A DNA stretch of 62,674 nucleotides from a virus, in the IMG/VR virus record IMGVR_UViG_3300006802_000103, positions 1 through 62,674 of that record. The stretch is one strand, 5' to 3'. The notes beneath the pieces are model-generated. The model made no database searches, was not told the origin of the DNA, and was given only the letters and a program-made list of their open reading frames with translations. The stretch's first letter is position 1; every line of letters starts with the position of its first letter. The position numbers and the translations under genes are program-made. This document shows, piece after piece, positions 30,886 to 39,488 of the stretch.

Positions 30886-31193
30886 TGGCAAAAGAAAAAG
30901 TACCAGCGCAGAATTCAACAGCGAAGGAGACTTTAGTCGCGATCAATAACGCAATCGCGCTTCTCCAGAGCGATTCGGATATCTCGCAGCAGAAAATGTC
31001 TCGATTGGCCGCATTTACTCGCGCGCTCTACGCACCGATGAAGGAGTACTTGGATGAGGGCCTCTACACCCCGGCGGAGTGTGTTCTGGTCCTCCTAAGT
31101 TGCGCCGCATTGACGCAGCAAGCACGACTGGCGGAAGATGACCGGAAGATTCCGGCACAGAAGGTTTTGGATGTATTCTTTGGAGGTGAGTGA
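30885..31193 (+). CDS. Helical hypothetical protein between two Tad2-like genes
   Basis: 102 residues, TAATG overlap. All-helical with Ala/Leu/Gln-rich heptads (SAKETLVAINNAIALLQSD-like, CVLVLLSCAALTQQARLAEDD). Nothing catalytic. Its position between two Tad2-like genes makes it part of the same cassette. No family recognised. Confidence 0.5.
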   Translation: MAKEKVPAQNSTAKETLVAINNAIALLQSDSDISQQKMSRLAAFTRALYAPMKEYLDEGLYTPAECVLVLLSCAALTQQARLAEDDRKIPAQKVLDVFFGGE

Positions 31194-31561
31194 TGACTTT
31201 TCAGGAAGCCTTGAGGAAGGCTCGTGAGAAAGATGTTACATCGAATCGGAAATTCGGGCGAAACGGACTATTTCGCAATGAATGCGGGTGGGCGACATAC
31301 GCCGAAGCGACACCTTATTCTTTCTTTGCGCACCTCCTTCAAGACGATTGGGAAGTCGAAGAATCCAAAATGGACTTCGCCACCGCGATGAAGTACGTGC
31401 AGGAGGGGCGCACGGTTAGGCGTAGAAGTTGGCCCGCTGATGCGCCTCGCGCTCTCGGGGCGAAGGAGAAGCATGAATCGCTCGGAGGTAAGGAGCGGAA
31501 TGGTTTCCTCTATCTCACGAGCGAGAATGTCAGCGCAACCGATTGGGAGGTTATCGACTAA
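31190..31561 (+). CDS. Tad2-like (DUF2829) protein, tandem domains, copy 2
   Basis: 123 residues. The second half MDFATAMKYVQEGRTVRRRSWPAD, then FLYLTSENVSATDWEVI, is a good DUF2829 match. The first half (MTFQEALRKAREKD to LLQDDWEV) is a diverged repeat. Same two-domain layout as the gene at 30547, so the pair arose by duplication. An insert rich in Lys and Gly lies between the W and the strand. It might bind a different signalling nucleotide from its sister. Confidence 0.65.
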   Translation: MMTFQEALRKAREKDVTSNRKFGRNGLFRNECGWATYAEATPYSFFAHLLQDDWEVEESKMDFATAMKYVQEGRTVRRRSWPADAPRALGAKEKHESLGGKERNGFLYLTSENVSATDWEVID

Positions 31562-31992
31562 TGCATCGCCCAAATCTGCGGCTTCGTGAACTGTACGGTC
31601 CGAACGTCATTTTTGTTTTCGGCAGTAATGAAAAGGGCATGCACGGCGCGGGTGCGGCTTTGTGGGCGAAGCAGAAGTATGGGGCGCTTTCGGGTCGAGG
31701 CGAGGGGGGGCAGGGGTATGCCTATGGAATTCCGACCAAGGCTAGCCCTTCGGAAAGACGATCCTTGACAGCGATTAAGAAATCAATCGCCCGTTTTCAT
31801 GAAGCTGTTCTGGCTGCCGGATCGGAGCAGCCTTGGTTCGTGACTCGCGTGGGGGCCGGGCTAGCGGGCTTTTCGGAAAAAGTAATGAAGGGCCTATTCG
31901 ATCAATTCGACTGGCCGTCCAATGTCCACTTCAGTTGGTTTTCGGATTTCTACGATTACGAAACAAAAGGAGCGAGCGGAGAAAATGTGTAA
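31561..31992 (+). CDS. Macrodomain-like phage protein (A1S_2505 type)
   Basis: 143 residues from the TAATG overlap. VIFVFGSNEKGMHGAGAALWAKQKYGA, then GEGGQGYAYGIPTK, then WFVTRVGAGLAGFSEK is the pattern of the phage-associated A1S_2505-like macrodomain group. Macrodomains bind or hydrolyse ADP-ribose derivatives. Directly after two Tad2-like genes it may take part in handling NAD-derived defence signals. That link is inference from neighbourhood. Confidence 0.75.
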   Translation: MHRPNLRLRELYGPNVIFVFGSNEKGMHGAGAALWAKQKYGALSGRGEGGQGYAYGIPTKASPSERRSLTAIKKSIARFHEAVLAAGSEQPWFVTRVGAGLAGFSEKVMKGLFDQFDWPSNVHFSWFSDFYDYETKGASGENV

Positions 31993-32317
31993 CGAATGCA
32001 AGAAAGAAATCAAGCACCTCAAGGACCTAATCGGAGTCGACGGCGAGGACTTCCTCGAACGGCACGATTTTTCGAACATCCTCCAGGCGCTTTCCTACCT
32101 CCTGACGCACTCGAAGCCGCCGGAGCCGGTGAATGCGAAGATTGGTGCGGTGCGACCGAGGGATGGTTACTTTACGCAAGTGGACGCGAGGGGTACATTG
32201 CAGCACGTTTCCCCAACGCAGCAGGTTACGGTATCGAAGCCGCTGGAGTACCTACCGCCGGATCGTAAGCGCAACTCAGGCAACTGCGCCGACCTACCAA
32301 GCGAAGGTGCCGCTTGA
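31985..32317 (+). CDS. Hypothetical protein
   Basis: 110 residues from the ATG 8 bases before the end of the macrodomain gene. MCNECKKEIKHLKDLIG starts with a C-x2-C; the middle is helical, the end Pro- and polar-rich. Possible small zinc-binding adaptor. No family recognised. Confidence 0.5.
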   Translation: MCNECKKEIKHLKDLIGVDGEDFLERHDFSNILQALSYLLTHSKPPEPVNAKIGAVRPRDGYFTQVDARGTLQHVSPTQQVTVSKPLEYLPPDRKRNSGNCADLPSEGAA

Positions 32318-33195
32318 GCGCGAAGCCGCTGCACAGTGATTACCGAAAAGAAGGGTATGAGTCCCTCCTTGTTCTACCAGATACTCATTTTGACCAACGC
32401 AACGGCGAGATCGTCGGAATCGATCACCCGGCTTTCAATGCGGTGATGATGTTCGCGGCTTCGCAGCGGTGGGAACGATGGGTCCAGCTTGGCGACTTCG
32501 GCGATTGGGATTGCGTATCGTCGCACAACAAAGGAAACCTGAGAGCGGTAGAGGGACAGAGAATTAAACAATCCGCCGCCGCCTGTAACGTTGGTCTCGA
32601 TACGATTCAAGCCAACGTCCGTAAGCACGGAGAGCCGATTGAAGAGGTCCTGATATCAGGGAATCATGACTATCGGCTCGTCGCCTGGGCCAACGCGCAG
32701 CCGGTTCTCGAAGGCATGATCGAGTTCGAGGATCTTCTCCACTTGAACGAACGCGGTATCACCTACGTCGACTACTGGGGGAAAGGCGAGGTCTGGACCT
32801 GCGGCAAGGTCAGCTTCATTCACGGCTTGTACACAGGATCAACTGCCGCCTCCCGCCACGCCGTCGACCATGGGTGCAATATCGTAGCAGGCCACACTCA
32901 CGGATTCGGAATGACCCCCGTCAAGACGCACGGCAACGAGATTCGCATTTCACTAATCCTCGGATGCCTCTGTGATCTTTCCCCTGTCTGGATGCGAGGG
33001 AAACCGGCGGCCTGGACCCATGCTTTCGGCGTTTTCTACATACGGAAGGAGGACGGGCGTTTCACCTTCTACACGCCGCTTTTGTTTGACGGTCAGTTCG
33101 TCTCACCCGATGGTCGGTATTTTGACGGCAGATCGCCTCGTGGTTGTGTGGTCCTGCCGAAGAAACTACCCTCGGGAGCGAGGAGAAGTGTATGA
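32314..33195 (+). CDS. Calcineurin-like metallophosphoesterase, larger type
   Basis: 293 residues from a TTG overlapping the previous stop as TTGA. Motifs in order: LVLPDTHFD, QLGDFGDWD, ISGNHDYR, FIHG and AGHTHGFG. All metal ligands are present. This longer type, with inserted helices, is common in phage replication blocks and may act on nucleotides, cyclic nucleotides or DNA ends. Here it follows the Tad2/macrodomain cassette, so turnover of a defence signal is one possible role. Confidence 0.82.
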   Translation: MSAKPLHSDYRKEGYESLLVLPDTHFDQRNGEIVGIDHPAFNAVMMFAASQRWERWVQLGDFGDWDCVSSHNKGNLRAVEGQRIKQSAAACNVGLDTIQANVRKHGEPIEEVLISGNHDYRLVAWANAQPVLEGMIEFEDLLHLNERGITYVDYWGKGEVWTCGKVSFIHGLYTGSTAASRHAVDHGCNIVAGHTHGFGMTPVKTHGNEIRISLILGCLCDLSPVWMRGKPAAWTHAFGVFYIRKEDGRFTFYTPLLFDGQFVSPDGRYFDGRSPRGCVVLPKKLPSGARRSV

Positions 33196-33716
33196 GCGAG
33201 GAGAAGGTGTGTTCTTGTTGCAAGAAGCTGCTTCCGGTGGTACGATTCAGTCGTGACGCGCAGAAGGCTGACGGGCTTCGTCCGAATTGCCGCGATTGTC
33301 GTAGCACGCAACGAGCACTTGCCTACCGGGAGAATCCGGAGCCGCAGAAAGAACGGAGTCTCGCGCACTACTATCACAATCGCGAGTCGATTTTGCAACG
33401 AGTTTTGAGTTATCAGGCAAGTCATCCTGCGATTGCCCGCGCGACATCTCGTCGTATGCGAGAAAAGTATCCGGAGAAGGTTACTGCCCGCAGCATTCTG
33501 AATCGCGAGATTCTATCAGGGCGTATTAAAAAACAACCATGTTCGGTTTGCGGCGCGGACAGAGTGGAGGCGCATCATCCGGATTACGCGCAACCGCTTC
33601 GTGTGCAGTGGCTTTGTCCGGCGCATCACAAGGAACTACACCGACGTGAAAGAGTCAATCGAGAAAGCTCGAATAGAACAACTACGCTCCCGCGCAGATT
33701 ACCTAAGGGCGTGTGA
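33192..33716 (+). CDS. HNH-type zinc-finger nuclease-like protein
   Basis: 174 residues, ATGA overlap. The N-terminal CSCCKKLLPVVRFSRDAQKADGLRPNCRDCR is a four-cysteine zinc domain. The C-terminal CSVCGADRVEAHHPDYAQPLRVQWLCPAHHKELHR is an HNH/His-Me-finger-like unit with C-x2-C, HH-x-DY and C-x2-HH. Such proteins are free-standing homing-type or recombination endonucleases in phages. A long Arg-rich linker joins the domains. Confidence 0.7.
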   Translation: MSEEKVCSCCKKLLPVVRFSRDAQKADGLRPNCRDCRSTQRALAYRENPEPQKERSLAHYYHNRESILQRVLSYQASHPAIARATSRRMREKYPEKVTARSILNREILSGRIKKQPCSVCGADRVEAHHPDYAQPLRVQWLCPAHHKELHRRERVNRESSNRTTTLPRRLPKGV

Positions 33717-33891
33717 AGCCGGAGTTGAAGGTTGGGAGCGGGATGGGGCTTTGCTCGGTTTGTCCGACTGGTTCCATGAAGAGATTTTAATTCTGGAAGA
33801 GGAAAGAAATGGCAGACCTAAAAGGACTCCGTCTATGGTCAGTCGACCAGACGGCACAGATGTACAAGAAGGCTCTCGCAGTTATGGTTGA
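33646..33891 (+). CDS. Small hypothetical protein, overlapping both neighbours
   Basis: 81 residues from a GTG at 33646. The helical acidic core ARIEQLRSRADYLRACEAGVEGWERDGALLGL looks protein-like, and the frame fills the gap between the HNH gene and the next gene. It overlaps the former by 71 bases and the latter by 83, which is heavy. Real but uncertain. Confidence 0.4.
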   Translation: MKESIEKARIEQLRSRADYLRACEAGVEGWERDGALLGLSDWFHEEILILEEERNGRPKRTPSMVSRPDGTDVQEGSRSYG

Positions 33892-34267
33892 GCGGTCGTT
33901 AAAGTACGCGAGTAATGAGAACCCGTTCGAGAACTTCGAGTCTTCCGCACAATTTGCCGGGACTTCGGTCGAACAGGGTATCCTGACCCGCCTCGGAGAC
34001 AAGTTCTCTCGCTTACGCAACACGATCTCCCGCGAGGAGTCCGATGGTGTGTACGCGGACGAGAGCTTCGACGACACAGTTGTTGACATCTGTAACTACA
34101 TCGTCCTCTTGAGAAACTACCGCCGGTACGTTCGCGGCGATGTCGACCTCGGGGACGTGCCGGGGGTTGCGGAGAATCTTCTCCCGATCACCGCAGAAGT
34201 TGCGGAGGAAGAGTCCAAACCGACCTACTTCCAGAAAGTCATCAAAGCGCTTGCTGGCGTGGACTAG
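33809..34267 (+). CDS. DUF1599/MazG-type nucleotide-modification protein
   Basis: 152 residues. The block KYASNENPFENFESSAQFAG, then GILTRLGDKFSRLRN, then DESFDDTVVDICNYIVLLRNYR matches the DUF1599 (nucleotide-modification-associated domain 1) pattern, all-alpha relatives of MazG pyrophosphohydrolases. The acidic residues of the last helix would bind magnesium. A role in cleaving or sparing dNTPs or alarmones during infection is likely, but the substrate is unknown. Confidence 0.7.
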   Translation: MADLKGLRLWSVDQTAQMYKKALAVMVERSLKYASNENPFENFESSAQFAGTSVEQGILTRLGDKFSRLRNTISREESDGVYADESFDDTVVDICNYIVLLRNYRRYVRGDVDLGDVPGVAENLLPITAEVAEEESKPTYFQKVIKALAGVD

Positions 34268-34297
34268 TTGTGCCATATTGAAAGGAGGGGTTTCAAC

Positions 34298-34633
34298 ATG
34301 TGTGTTGTTTCGATGGTTACTGAGCAGGCTTTCCGCGCTCCTTGGGAGTATCCGACCCGGCGGCCCTGGGATAATCAACCTTCGCTGCCGGGACATCTCT
34401 TCGACCCCCGCACTCCGGAAGAAATTCGGGAAGAGAACCAGCGGCTTGCCGACTTCATCACCCGGATGCTGAAAGGCGCGGCGGATTACGACAAGCGGAC
34501 TAACCAGCCTCGCTGCGAGGACAAGGAGAAGCGGTTAAAGCTGCTCGAATTGGCGAATGAACTCGGAGTCCGAATCACCTTTCCCGATGAGGTGAAGGAG
34601 GGGAGCACCCCGAGTGAATGTCCGGTCGACTAG
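34298..34633 (+). CDS. Hypothetical protein before the helicase
   Basis: 111 residues behind AAAGGAGG. Opens MCVVSMVTEQAFRAPWEYPTRRPW and continues with long helices (TPEEIREENQRLADFITRML, KEKRLKLLELANELGV). It overlaps the helicase gene by 16 bases and may be a loader or partner. No family recognised. Confidence 0.5.
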   Translation: MCVVSMVTEQAFRAPWEYPTRRPWDNQPSLPGHLFDPRTPEEIREENQRLADFITRMLKGAADYDKRTNQPRCEDKEKRLKLLELANELGVRITFPDEVKEGSTPSECPVD

Positions 34634-35529
34634 TTCTGGGAGCACAGACAAGCCGCGAGCCGAAGAGGGTATCCTACCTTGCCGACCTACTCGACCGGGA
34701 GGTGGAGAAGGTCTCGTCCTGGATCGAGCCGGGGATTCTACCGAAGAGTGGAATTATGGTCCTGGCGGGGGAGGCGAAGATTGGAAAGTCGCTTATCTTG
34801 GGGTCACTAGCCCGTTCCCTTGCCACTGGAGAGGCTCCCTTTATGATGGATGGCCTGCACACGCCCACTCGCGCCAAGGTCCTTTTAGTCGATCAGGAAG
34901 TCGGGGAGTATGGTCTACAAAAGAGGTGCCGCCCGATGCTCCAGGATCTCGCCCCGACTGACTACGCATCGAATTTGATGTATGTAACGAAAGATCCGGA
35001 GTTGATGCTGGATCAAGCGGCGGGGATTCGTACTCTATGGGAGTACGTGGAGAGTGCTCAACCGAACGTCTTGATCCTCGATCCGGTCGGCAAAATGCTG
35101 TCGGAATCGGAGAATGACGCGATTGAGGTTGCCAAAGTCTTCCATACTCTTGAGAGACTACAAAAGGACTTCCGACACCTCGGTCTCTCGATAATCCTCT
35201 CCCACCACTTCATGAAGCCGCCGAGGACCGCGCGCGATAGAGAGGGCTTCGACCCACTGGACCCGTACAATATGCGCGGGTCGGGTAAGTGGAAGGACGC
35301 GCCGGACACCTTGGTGATGGTCTCGCGGGGGGATAAGTTGCCCTGCCCACATCAAGCCTGGAAGATTGACATGCGGATCTTGCCGAGGCACGCAGAGGAG
35401 CCGCCCGATCTGCACCTGAACGTGAACGAGTTCAAGGACTTCCGGGTTCGGATCGCGTCTCAGACGAAGAGGACTGCGCCACGTTTAGGTGGTGGGGCGA
35501 TTCAGACTACTCCTTCGATTTTTCAGTAG
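34618..35529 (+). CDS. RepA-like hexameric helicase (AAA_25, RecA fold)
   Basis: 303 residues. Walker A AGEAKIGKS at 50-58, a LLVDQE strand, Walker B VLILDPVGK (D155), and the following IILSHHF motif, in the order of RSF1010 RepA-type replicative helicases. There is no zinc or TOPRIM primase domain in this gene or its neighbours. The C-terminal 40 residues are a disordered tail ending IFQ. It completes the replication set with PolA and SSB candidate. Confidence 0.8.
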   Translation: MSGRLVLGAQTSREPKRVSYLADLLDREVEKVSSWIEPGILPKSGIMVLAGEAKIGKSLILGSLARSLATGEAPFMMDGLHTPTRAKVLLVDQEVGEYGLQKRCRPMLQDLAPTDYASNLMYVTKDPELMLDQAAGIRTLWEYVESAQPNVLILDPVGKMLSESENDAIEVAKVFHTLERLQKDFRHLGLSIILSHHFMKPPRTARDREGFDPLDPYNMRGSGKWKDAPDTLVMVSRGDKLPCPHQAWKIDMRILPRHAEEPPDLHLNVNEFKDFRVRIASQTKRTAPRLGGGAIQTTPSIFQ

Positions 35530-37657
35530 CGTCGGCTCGCCGATTCTGCGCTTGTTGAGAAATCGTTATCATGTTGACGATGTTGGGGACAGATGGGTTG
35601 AGTGCATACTTTTGCCAAGCCTTTCCTACAGGGTTCCCCTTCTCCATCCAGGCATCGATGACTTGGGGGGCTATCTGCTTGGTTCGCATTGCCGCAGAGA
35701 CCATAGCTGTTGTCCAGAGACCGGCGGTGTTACTGTATTCTTTGTTTCTGCCGCTGATAGCATTTGCCATCGATTGCGGCGTCCAACTGAACCGGAAGTT
35801 CGCACCACCTCTACCCTCGGCTGCGTGAGCAAGTCCTTCCTGGATACTGCGTAGCGTCTTGAATGCTTCTGGATTCTGAAAGAGAGCGTTCCAGGCGGTT
35901 TCGTCCAGCGATTCCAGCGTCTTTCCGAACTTCGCCGGATCAATTCCACGACCTGTAAATGGGCCGGATTCCTCAAGGGAGCCGGAGAAGAGTTTGCTGA
36001 TAAGTGCGTGGCGAATGTTCTTGACTTCGGTGGAGTTGGGCTGGAATAATGAAATAATGCCGATTGCGCGAGAGGTTGATTTCGCCTCATTTCCGAGGAA
36101 ATCTTTGATGAATTCCTCGGGACTATCCTGAGCGAGCAGCTTTGCGGCGGCCTTTTCGTCCGGAGTCATTTTGGCGGGGTTGAAACCCGTTTCAGTGCGA
36201 ACCTTCTCGCCCATTTCCGCATAGGCGCGTTTCTTGAATTCAATTTGCTCTAAGTTTCCACCTGTTTTCTTCGCAATTGAATCGATTTCTTTCTTCAGGG
36301 CTTCTGCTGAAGAAAGGTCAGCCTCCGCTCCCTCACGAGTTACTCGCGCACGGAAGGTCTGCTCGCTCTCCCCCGGACGTTGATAGACCGCACGTCTCTT
36401 TGTGTACAGGAGTTGGAGCATTTCCTGGTCGGCGATATTGTTGCGGATTTCCTTTTCGAGTTGTTGTCCGGCCTCGTAATTGTATGCGGAAGGCGTTTCC
36501 GCATTGTGCGCGGCGAGACGTTGGCGGAGTTCTTTCTCCTGCTCCTTCAACGCTATTCGGGTCTTGTTCTCCTCAAGTCGCTGGACGGCCTCCGCACGGC
36601 GTGCATTCCGCGCAGTCAATTTATCCTGCCCCTCGGCGGCGTTCACTCCTATTTCGGCTTCGCGAACTGCCTTTTGTGCGCGGGCGACCTTTGCACCTGC
36701 TTGGGCAGCGGGGAGTGTTTTCGCCTTTTGAATCCGAAGAGCCGTTTCGACAAGTTGCTCCTCCGGTGAGAAGACTTTTTCCCCCAGTTCAAGATGCTTG
36801 GCGGCAGGTTTTACATTTTGCATCCGCTCAGCAAGCGAGGCCCGCTGTTCGGCCTGAAAAACAGGATCGCTGTAGTGCGGATCGAGAGGATCAGTTCCGA
36901 TCTTCTCCGTTGCGACCCCGCGAGCACGTTCGTTTGCAACTCCGGGGGTCGAGTTGAGCACTTTTTGCGCGCCCTTCGCGAGGAGTCCTCCCAGAAGACC
37001 ACCACCAGCACCCCAAATTACGGCCTTGTATGGATCTTCGTTGTCAATCTTGGCTCCCGCAAGATTTGCCAGCAGCCCTGTGCCCCCGCTTGTGATGATG
37101 GGGCTCCGCTGAGCAGCGGAACCGAGAGCGTTGAGCTTTGCTCCAACAGTGCCTCCCATCTTTCGCGAGGCAGCTAACCCCAGTCCACCTGGAATCAATC
37201 CACCGAGGACTTCCGCCGTACCCTCACCGAGTGTCAGCGGTGCTTCTCCGCCTCCGGTGTAGTCATCAATCAGGTCGCCGATGAGTGTTCCAGTGAGAGC
37301 GCCCTTCCAGCCGCCACCAACCAGTCCGGCACCTCCACGAAGTACGCGACGTTTATTTCGATTTGCCTCTCCCTCGGTTGCTTTTGGAAGTACCGGAATT
37401 CCCGGCTCGCCGCCCCTCCAGTTGCGGGGACGATACGTCGGAATTTCCGCAGCGGGAGGAGGACTGAAGTAGTTCTGGAAGAACGACACATCCGTTTCGG
37501 GGATGGACGACCCTTCGATGCTGAAGGCCCGTTTTGTCGTCTGTTTGTACTTCCGCATCGCATCAGCGAGTTTTTGCCGGTCGTCTCCCTCAAATACGAG
37601 TTCCTGGTCAGGCTCATCGTCGAAGGTTGCGCGGATTTTGTATTTCGGCTCAGGCAA
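35507..37657 (-). CDS. Large internal virion protein with membrane-active glycine segments
   Basis: 716 residues from a TTG. Residues about 100-230 alternate Gly-rich hydrophobic helices (GGAGLVGGGWKGALTGTLIG, LGGLIPGGLGLAA, AVIWGAGGGLLGGLLAKG) of the sort found in podovirus ejection proteins. From about 260 to 480 come charged coiled-coil helices; the end is soluble. Last of three large consecutive late genes, the usual place of ejection (internal core) proteins. Its 3' end overlaps the opposing helicase gene by 23 bases. Confidence 0.6.
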   Translation of the reverse strand: MPEPKYKIRATFDDEPDQELVFEGDDRQKLADAMRKYKQTTKRAFSIEGSSIPETDVSFFQNYFSPPPAAEIPTYRPRNWRGGEPGIPVLPKATEGEANRNKRRVLRGGAGLVGGGWKGALTGTLIGDLIDDYTGGGEAPLTLGEGTAEVLGGLIPGGLGLAASRKMGGTVGAKLNALGSAAQRSPIITSGGTGLLANLAGAKIDNEDPYKAVIWGAGGGLLGGLLAKGAQKVLNSTPGVANERARGVATEKIGTDPLDPHYSDPVFQAEQRASLAERMQNVKPAAKHLELGEKVFSPEEQLVETALRIQKAKTLPAAQAGAKVARAQKAVREAEIGVNAAEGQDKLTARNARRAEAVQRLEENKTRIALKEQEKELRQRLAAHNAETPSAYNYEAGQQLEKEIRNNIADQEMLQLLYTKRRAVYQRPGESEQTFRARVTREGAEADLSSAEALKKEIDSIAKKTGGNLEQIEFKKRAYAEMGEKVRTETGFNPAKMTPDEKAAAKLLAQDSPEEFIKDFLGNEAKSTSRAIGIISLFQPNSTEVKNIRHALISKLFSGSLEESGPFTGRGIDPAKFGKTLESLDETAWNALFQNPEAFKTLRSIQEGLAHAAEGRGGANFRFSWTPQSMANAISGRNKEYSNTAGLWTTAMVSAAMRTKQIAPQVIDAWMEKGNPVGKAWQKYALNPSVPNIVNMITISQQAQNRRADATEKSKE

Positions 37658-37658
37658 T

Positions 37659-39479
37659 TTAGTTCACCGGGATGCGAATTGGGGCTTTCTTCGGAGTGGG
37701 TGTTTGGGCGGGAGCGGCGGCAGCAGTGCTCCGACTGACAGGTCGGCTTTTTGAATCCGACGGCTCCTCTCCGGTCTCCGCGCGGTACAGATCGTTGAAG
37801 ATACGTTCGGTATCTAATTCGAAGCGTAGGTTTTGCTCAAAATCTTTCCGTATTTGCTCTCGCGCCTTCGCCGTTTGTCCGCGTGCGGACATCTGCTGAT
37901 CGTACTTCTTGTAGAGGTTGTTTACCTTGTCTATCTGCTGCGCAATGGCACCGTTGGCAGAGACGAAGGACGCCTTGTCGATATCCTTCTGCTTCATATT
38001 CCACATCGCCTTTGCTGCGGCGAACTGTAGGGCGACAGTAAGGCCGAGGTTGTCCTGTGCCGCGACGGGCATCAACGAGGAGGACTGACCGAGCTTAGGG
38101 AAGAGACTCTGTAGGTACTCAAGCTCCTTATACCCAGCGCCCGCGCCAGTGATGTCGTGACGAAGTTGGTTGGCGAGCTTGAAGATTTCACTTTCTGTAA
38201 CGAGGAGCGCGCCTGGACGCCCTTCATTGGCCTTGGAGATCCAAGTGTTCAACTTAGCGCGTGTGCCTGTTCCGAATCTCCGAAGGCCGTTATCCCCATT
38301 CGCGTCGACATCGAGCATGAGGGAGGTCATGCTTTGCATCATATTATTCGTTGCGATTGCCGCGTCTCGCGTCTTCTTGAACTCCGTCACAAGACCAGGA
38401 GAAGCCATTCGGTTTTGATACTCGGGGATATTGTCCCCGTAGCTTTCTGCAAACGATTTCGAGACGACACTTCTCGCTGACGGCGAGGGCTTCGTCTTCG
38501 CCCCTGTCGGGTTGACGTAGGCGGATGCGGGCTTGGCGGGCGGTGCGGTGGGGGCTTCGGTGGGGGGAATGGCCGTCTCCGAGGGTTGTCCCCCTCCGGT
38601 TCGACGAAGGAAGTCGTCGATTACTGAGTTGGTGTCCTTCCCAGGTTGCCCGCCACGTTGGACTACGGAGGTCGATCCGCCGGGGGCCTGGACCCACTTC
38701 TGGTCTCCATTCATCATCGTTTTAACCGACCACGCGGGGGAGCGGGTGGTTACAGTTGGTCCGCTTGATCCACCACGACCTTTTCCGATATCGGAAAGGA
38801 CGCCCATCGTGCGGAGGAATTTTTCCATTCCTTCGGGAGATTGATTGGATAGGCTGGTGGCGTCGTTGTACTGGGTCGAGTGACCCTTCAAGGTTCGCGT
38901 GTACAGTTCGTTAGCTTCCGTGTACAGCTTCTGCGCTTTTAGGTTCTCGATCTGTTGTGCGATTAGCGGATCTTTCTGGCGGATTTTAGCCATCTCTGCG
39001 TCGAATTTATCGCCAGCCAGCCTGCCCTTCAGTTCCCGATCCGCCTCCCGCTGCTTCATCAAGTCCTGCGACTGTTCAAACAGCCGAAGCTGTTTCATCA
39101 AATCCGACTCTTCCGTCTTCGTCGCCGCAGTTTCCGCAGCGTACTCCTGTCGGGCGCGGTCTGCTATCTTCTCATAGTAATTCGGCCCGCCGCGTTGTGA
39201 ATCCGCCGCGCCCATTAGGAATTGGAAGATTCCCGTCCCGACCTTCGCCAGCTTACCCCGATTCGGGTCGGATTTCATCCACTTGTGGGTGAGTTCGTCC
39301 TTCCGTTTTTCAATAGGTTTCGCCGCCGCTTCCTTACGCACCCGTGCGTCCTCCAGCATGGCGAGGAGTCGGGCGCGGATCGGGTCTTGTTCCTCTTCCG
39401 GCGGCGGTCCCATCGCGGGCTGCCCCTGTTCGAGAATCGGATTCCCCTCGGTGTCGTAGCCTATGAATTGTTCTGGCAT
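37659..39479 (-). CDS. Large internal virion protein
   Basis: 606 residues behind GAGGTAAG. Pro/Glu-rich N-terminus, a helix bundle (IARLLAMLEDARVRKEAA-like) with GIFQFLMGAADS, coiled coil to about 210, a Gly/Thr/Pro linker, then a helical domain and a Pro/Ala tail. No enzyme motif. Between two other large internal-type genes; ejection or core protein most likely. Confidence 0.55.
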   Translation of the reverse strand: MPEQFIGYDTEGNPILEQGQPAMGPPPEEEQDPIRARLLAMLEDARVRKEAAAKPIEKRKDELTHKWMKSDPNRGKLAKVGTGIFQFLMGAADSQRGGPNYYEKIADRARQEYAAETAATKTEESDLMKQLRLFEQSQDLMKQREADRELKGRLAGDKFDAEMAKIRQKDPLIAQQIENLKAQKLYTEANELYTRTLKGHSTQYNDATSLSNQSPEGMEKFLRTMGVLSDIGKGRGGSSGPTVTTRSPAWSVKTMMNGDQKWVQAPGGSTSVVQRGGQPGKDTNSVIDDFLRRTGGGQPSETAIPPTEAPTAPPAKPASAYVNPTGAKTKPSPSARSVVSKSFAESYGDNIPEYQNRMASPGLVTEFKKTRDAAIATNNMMQSMTSLMLDVDANGDNGLRRFGTGTRAKLNTWISKANEGRPGALLVTESEIFKLANQLRHDITGAGAGYKELEYLQSLFPKLGQSSSLMPVAAQDNLGLTVALQFAAAKAMWNMKQKDIDKASFVSANGAIAQQIDKVNNLYKKYDQQMSARGQTAKAREQIRKDFEQNLRFELDTERIFNDLYRAETGEEPSDSKSRPVSRSTAAAAPAQTPTPKKAPIRIPVN

Positions 39480-39488
39480 TAGCGATTC

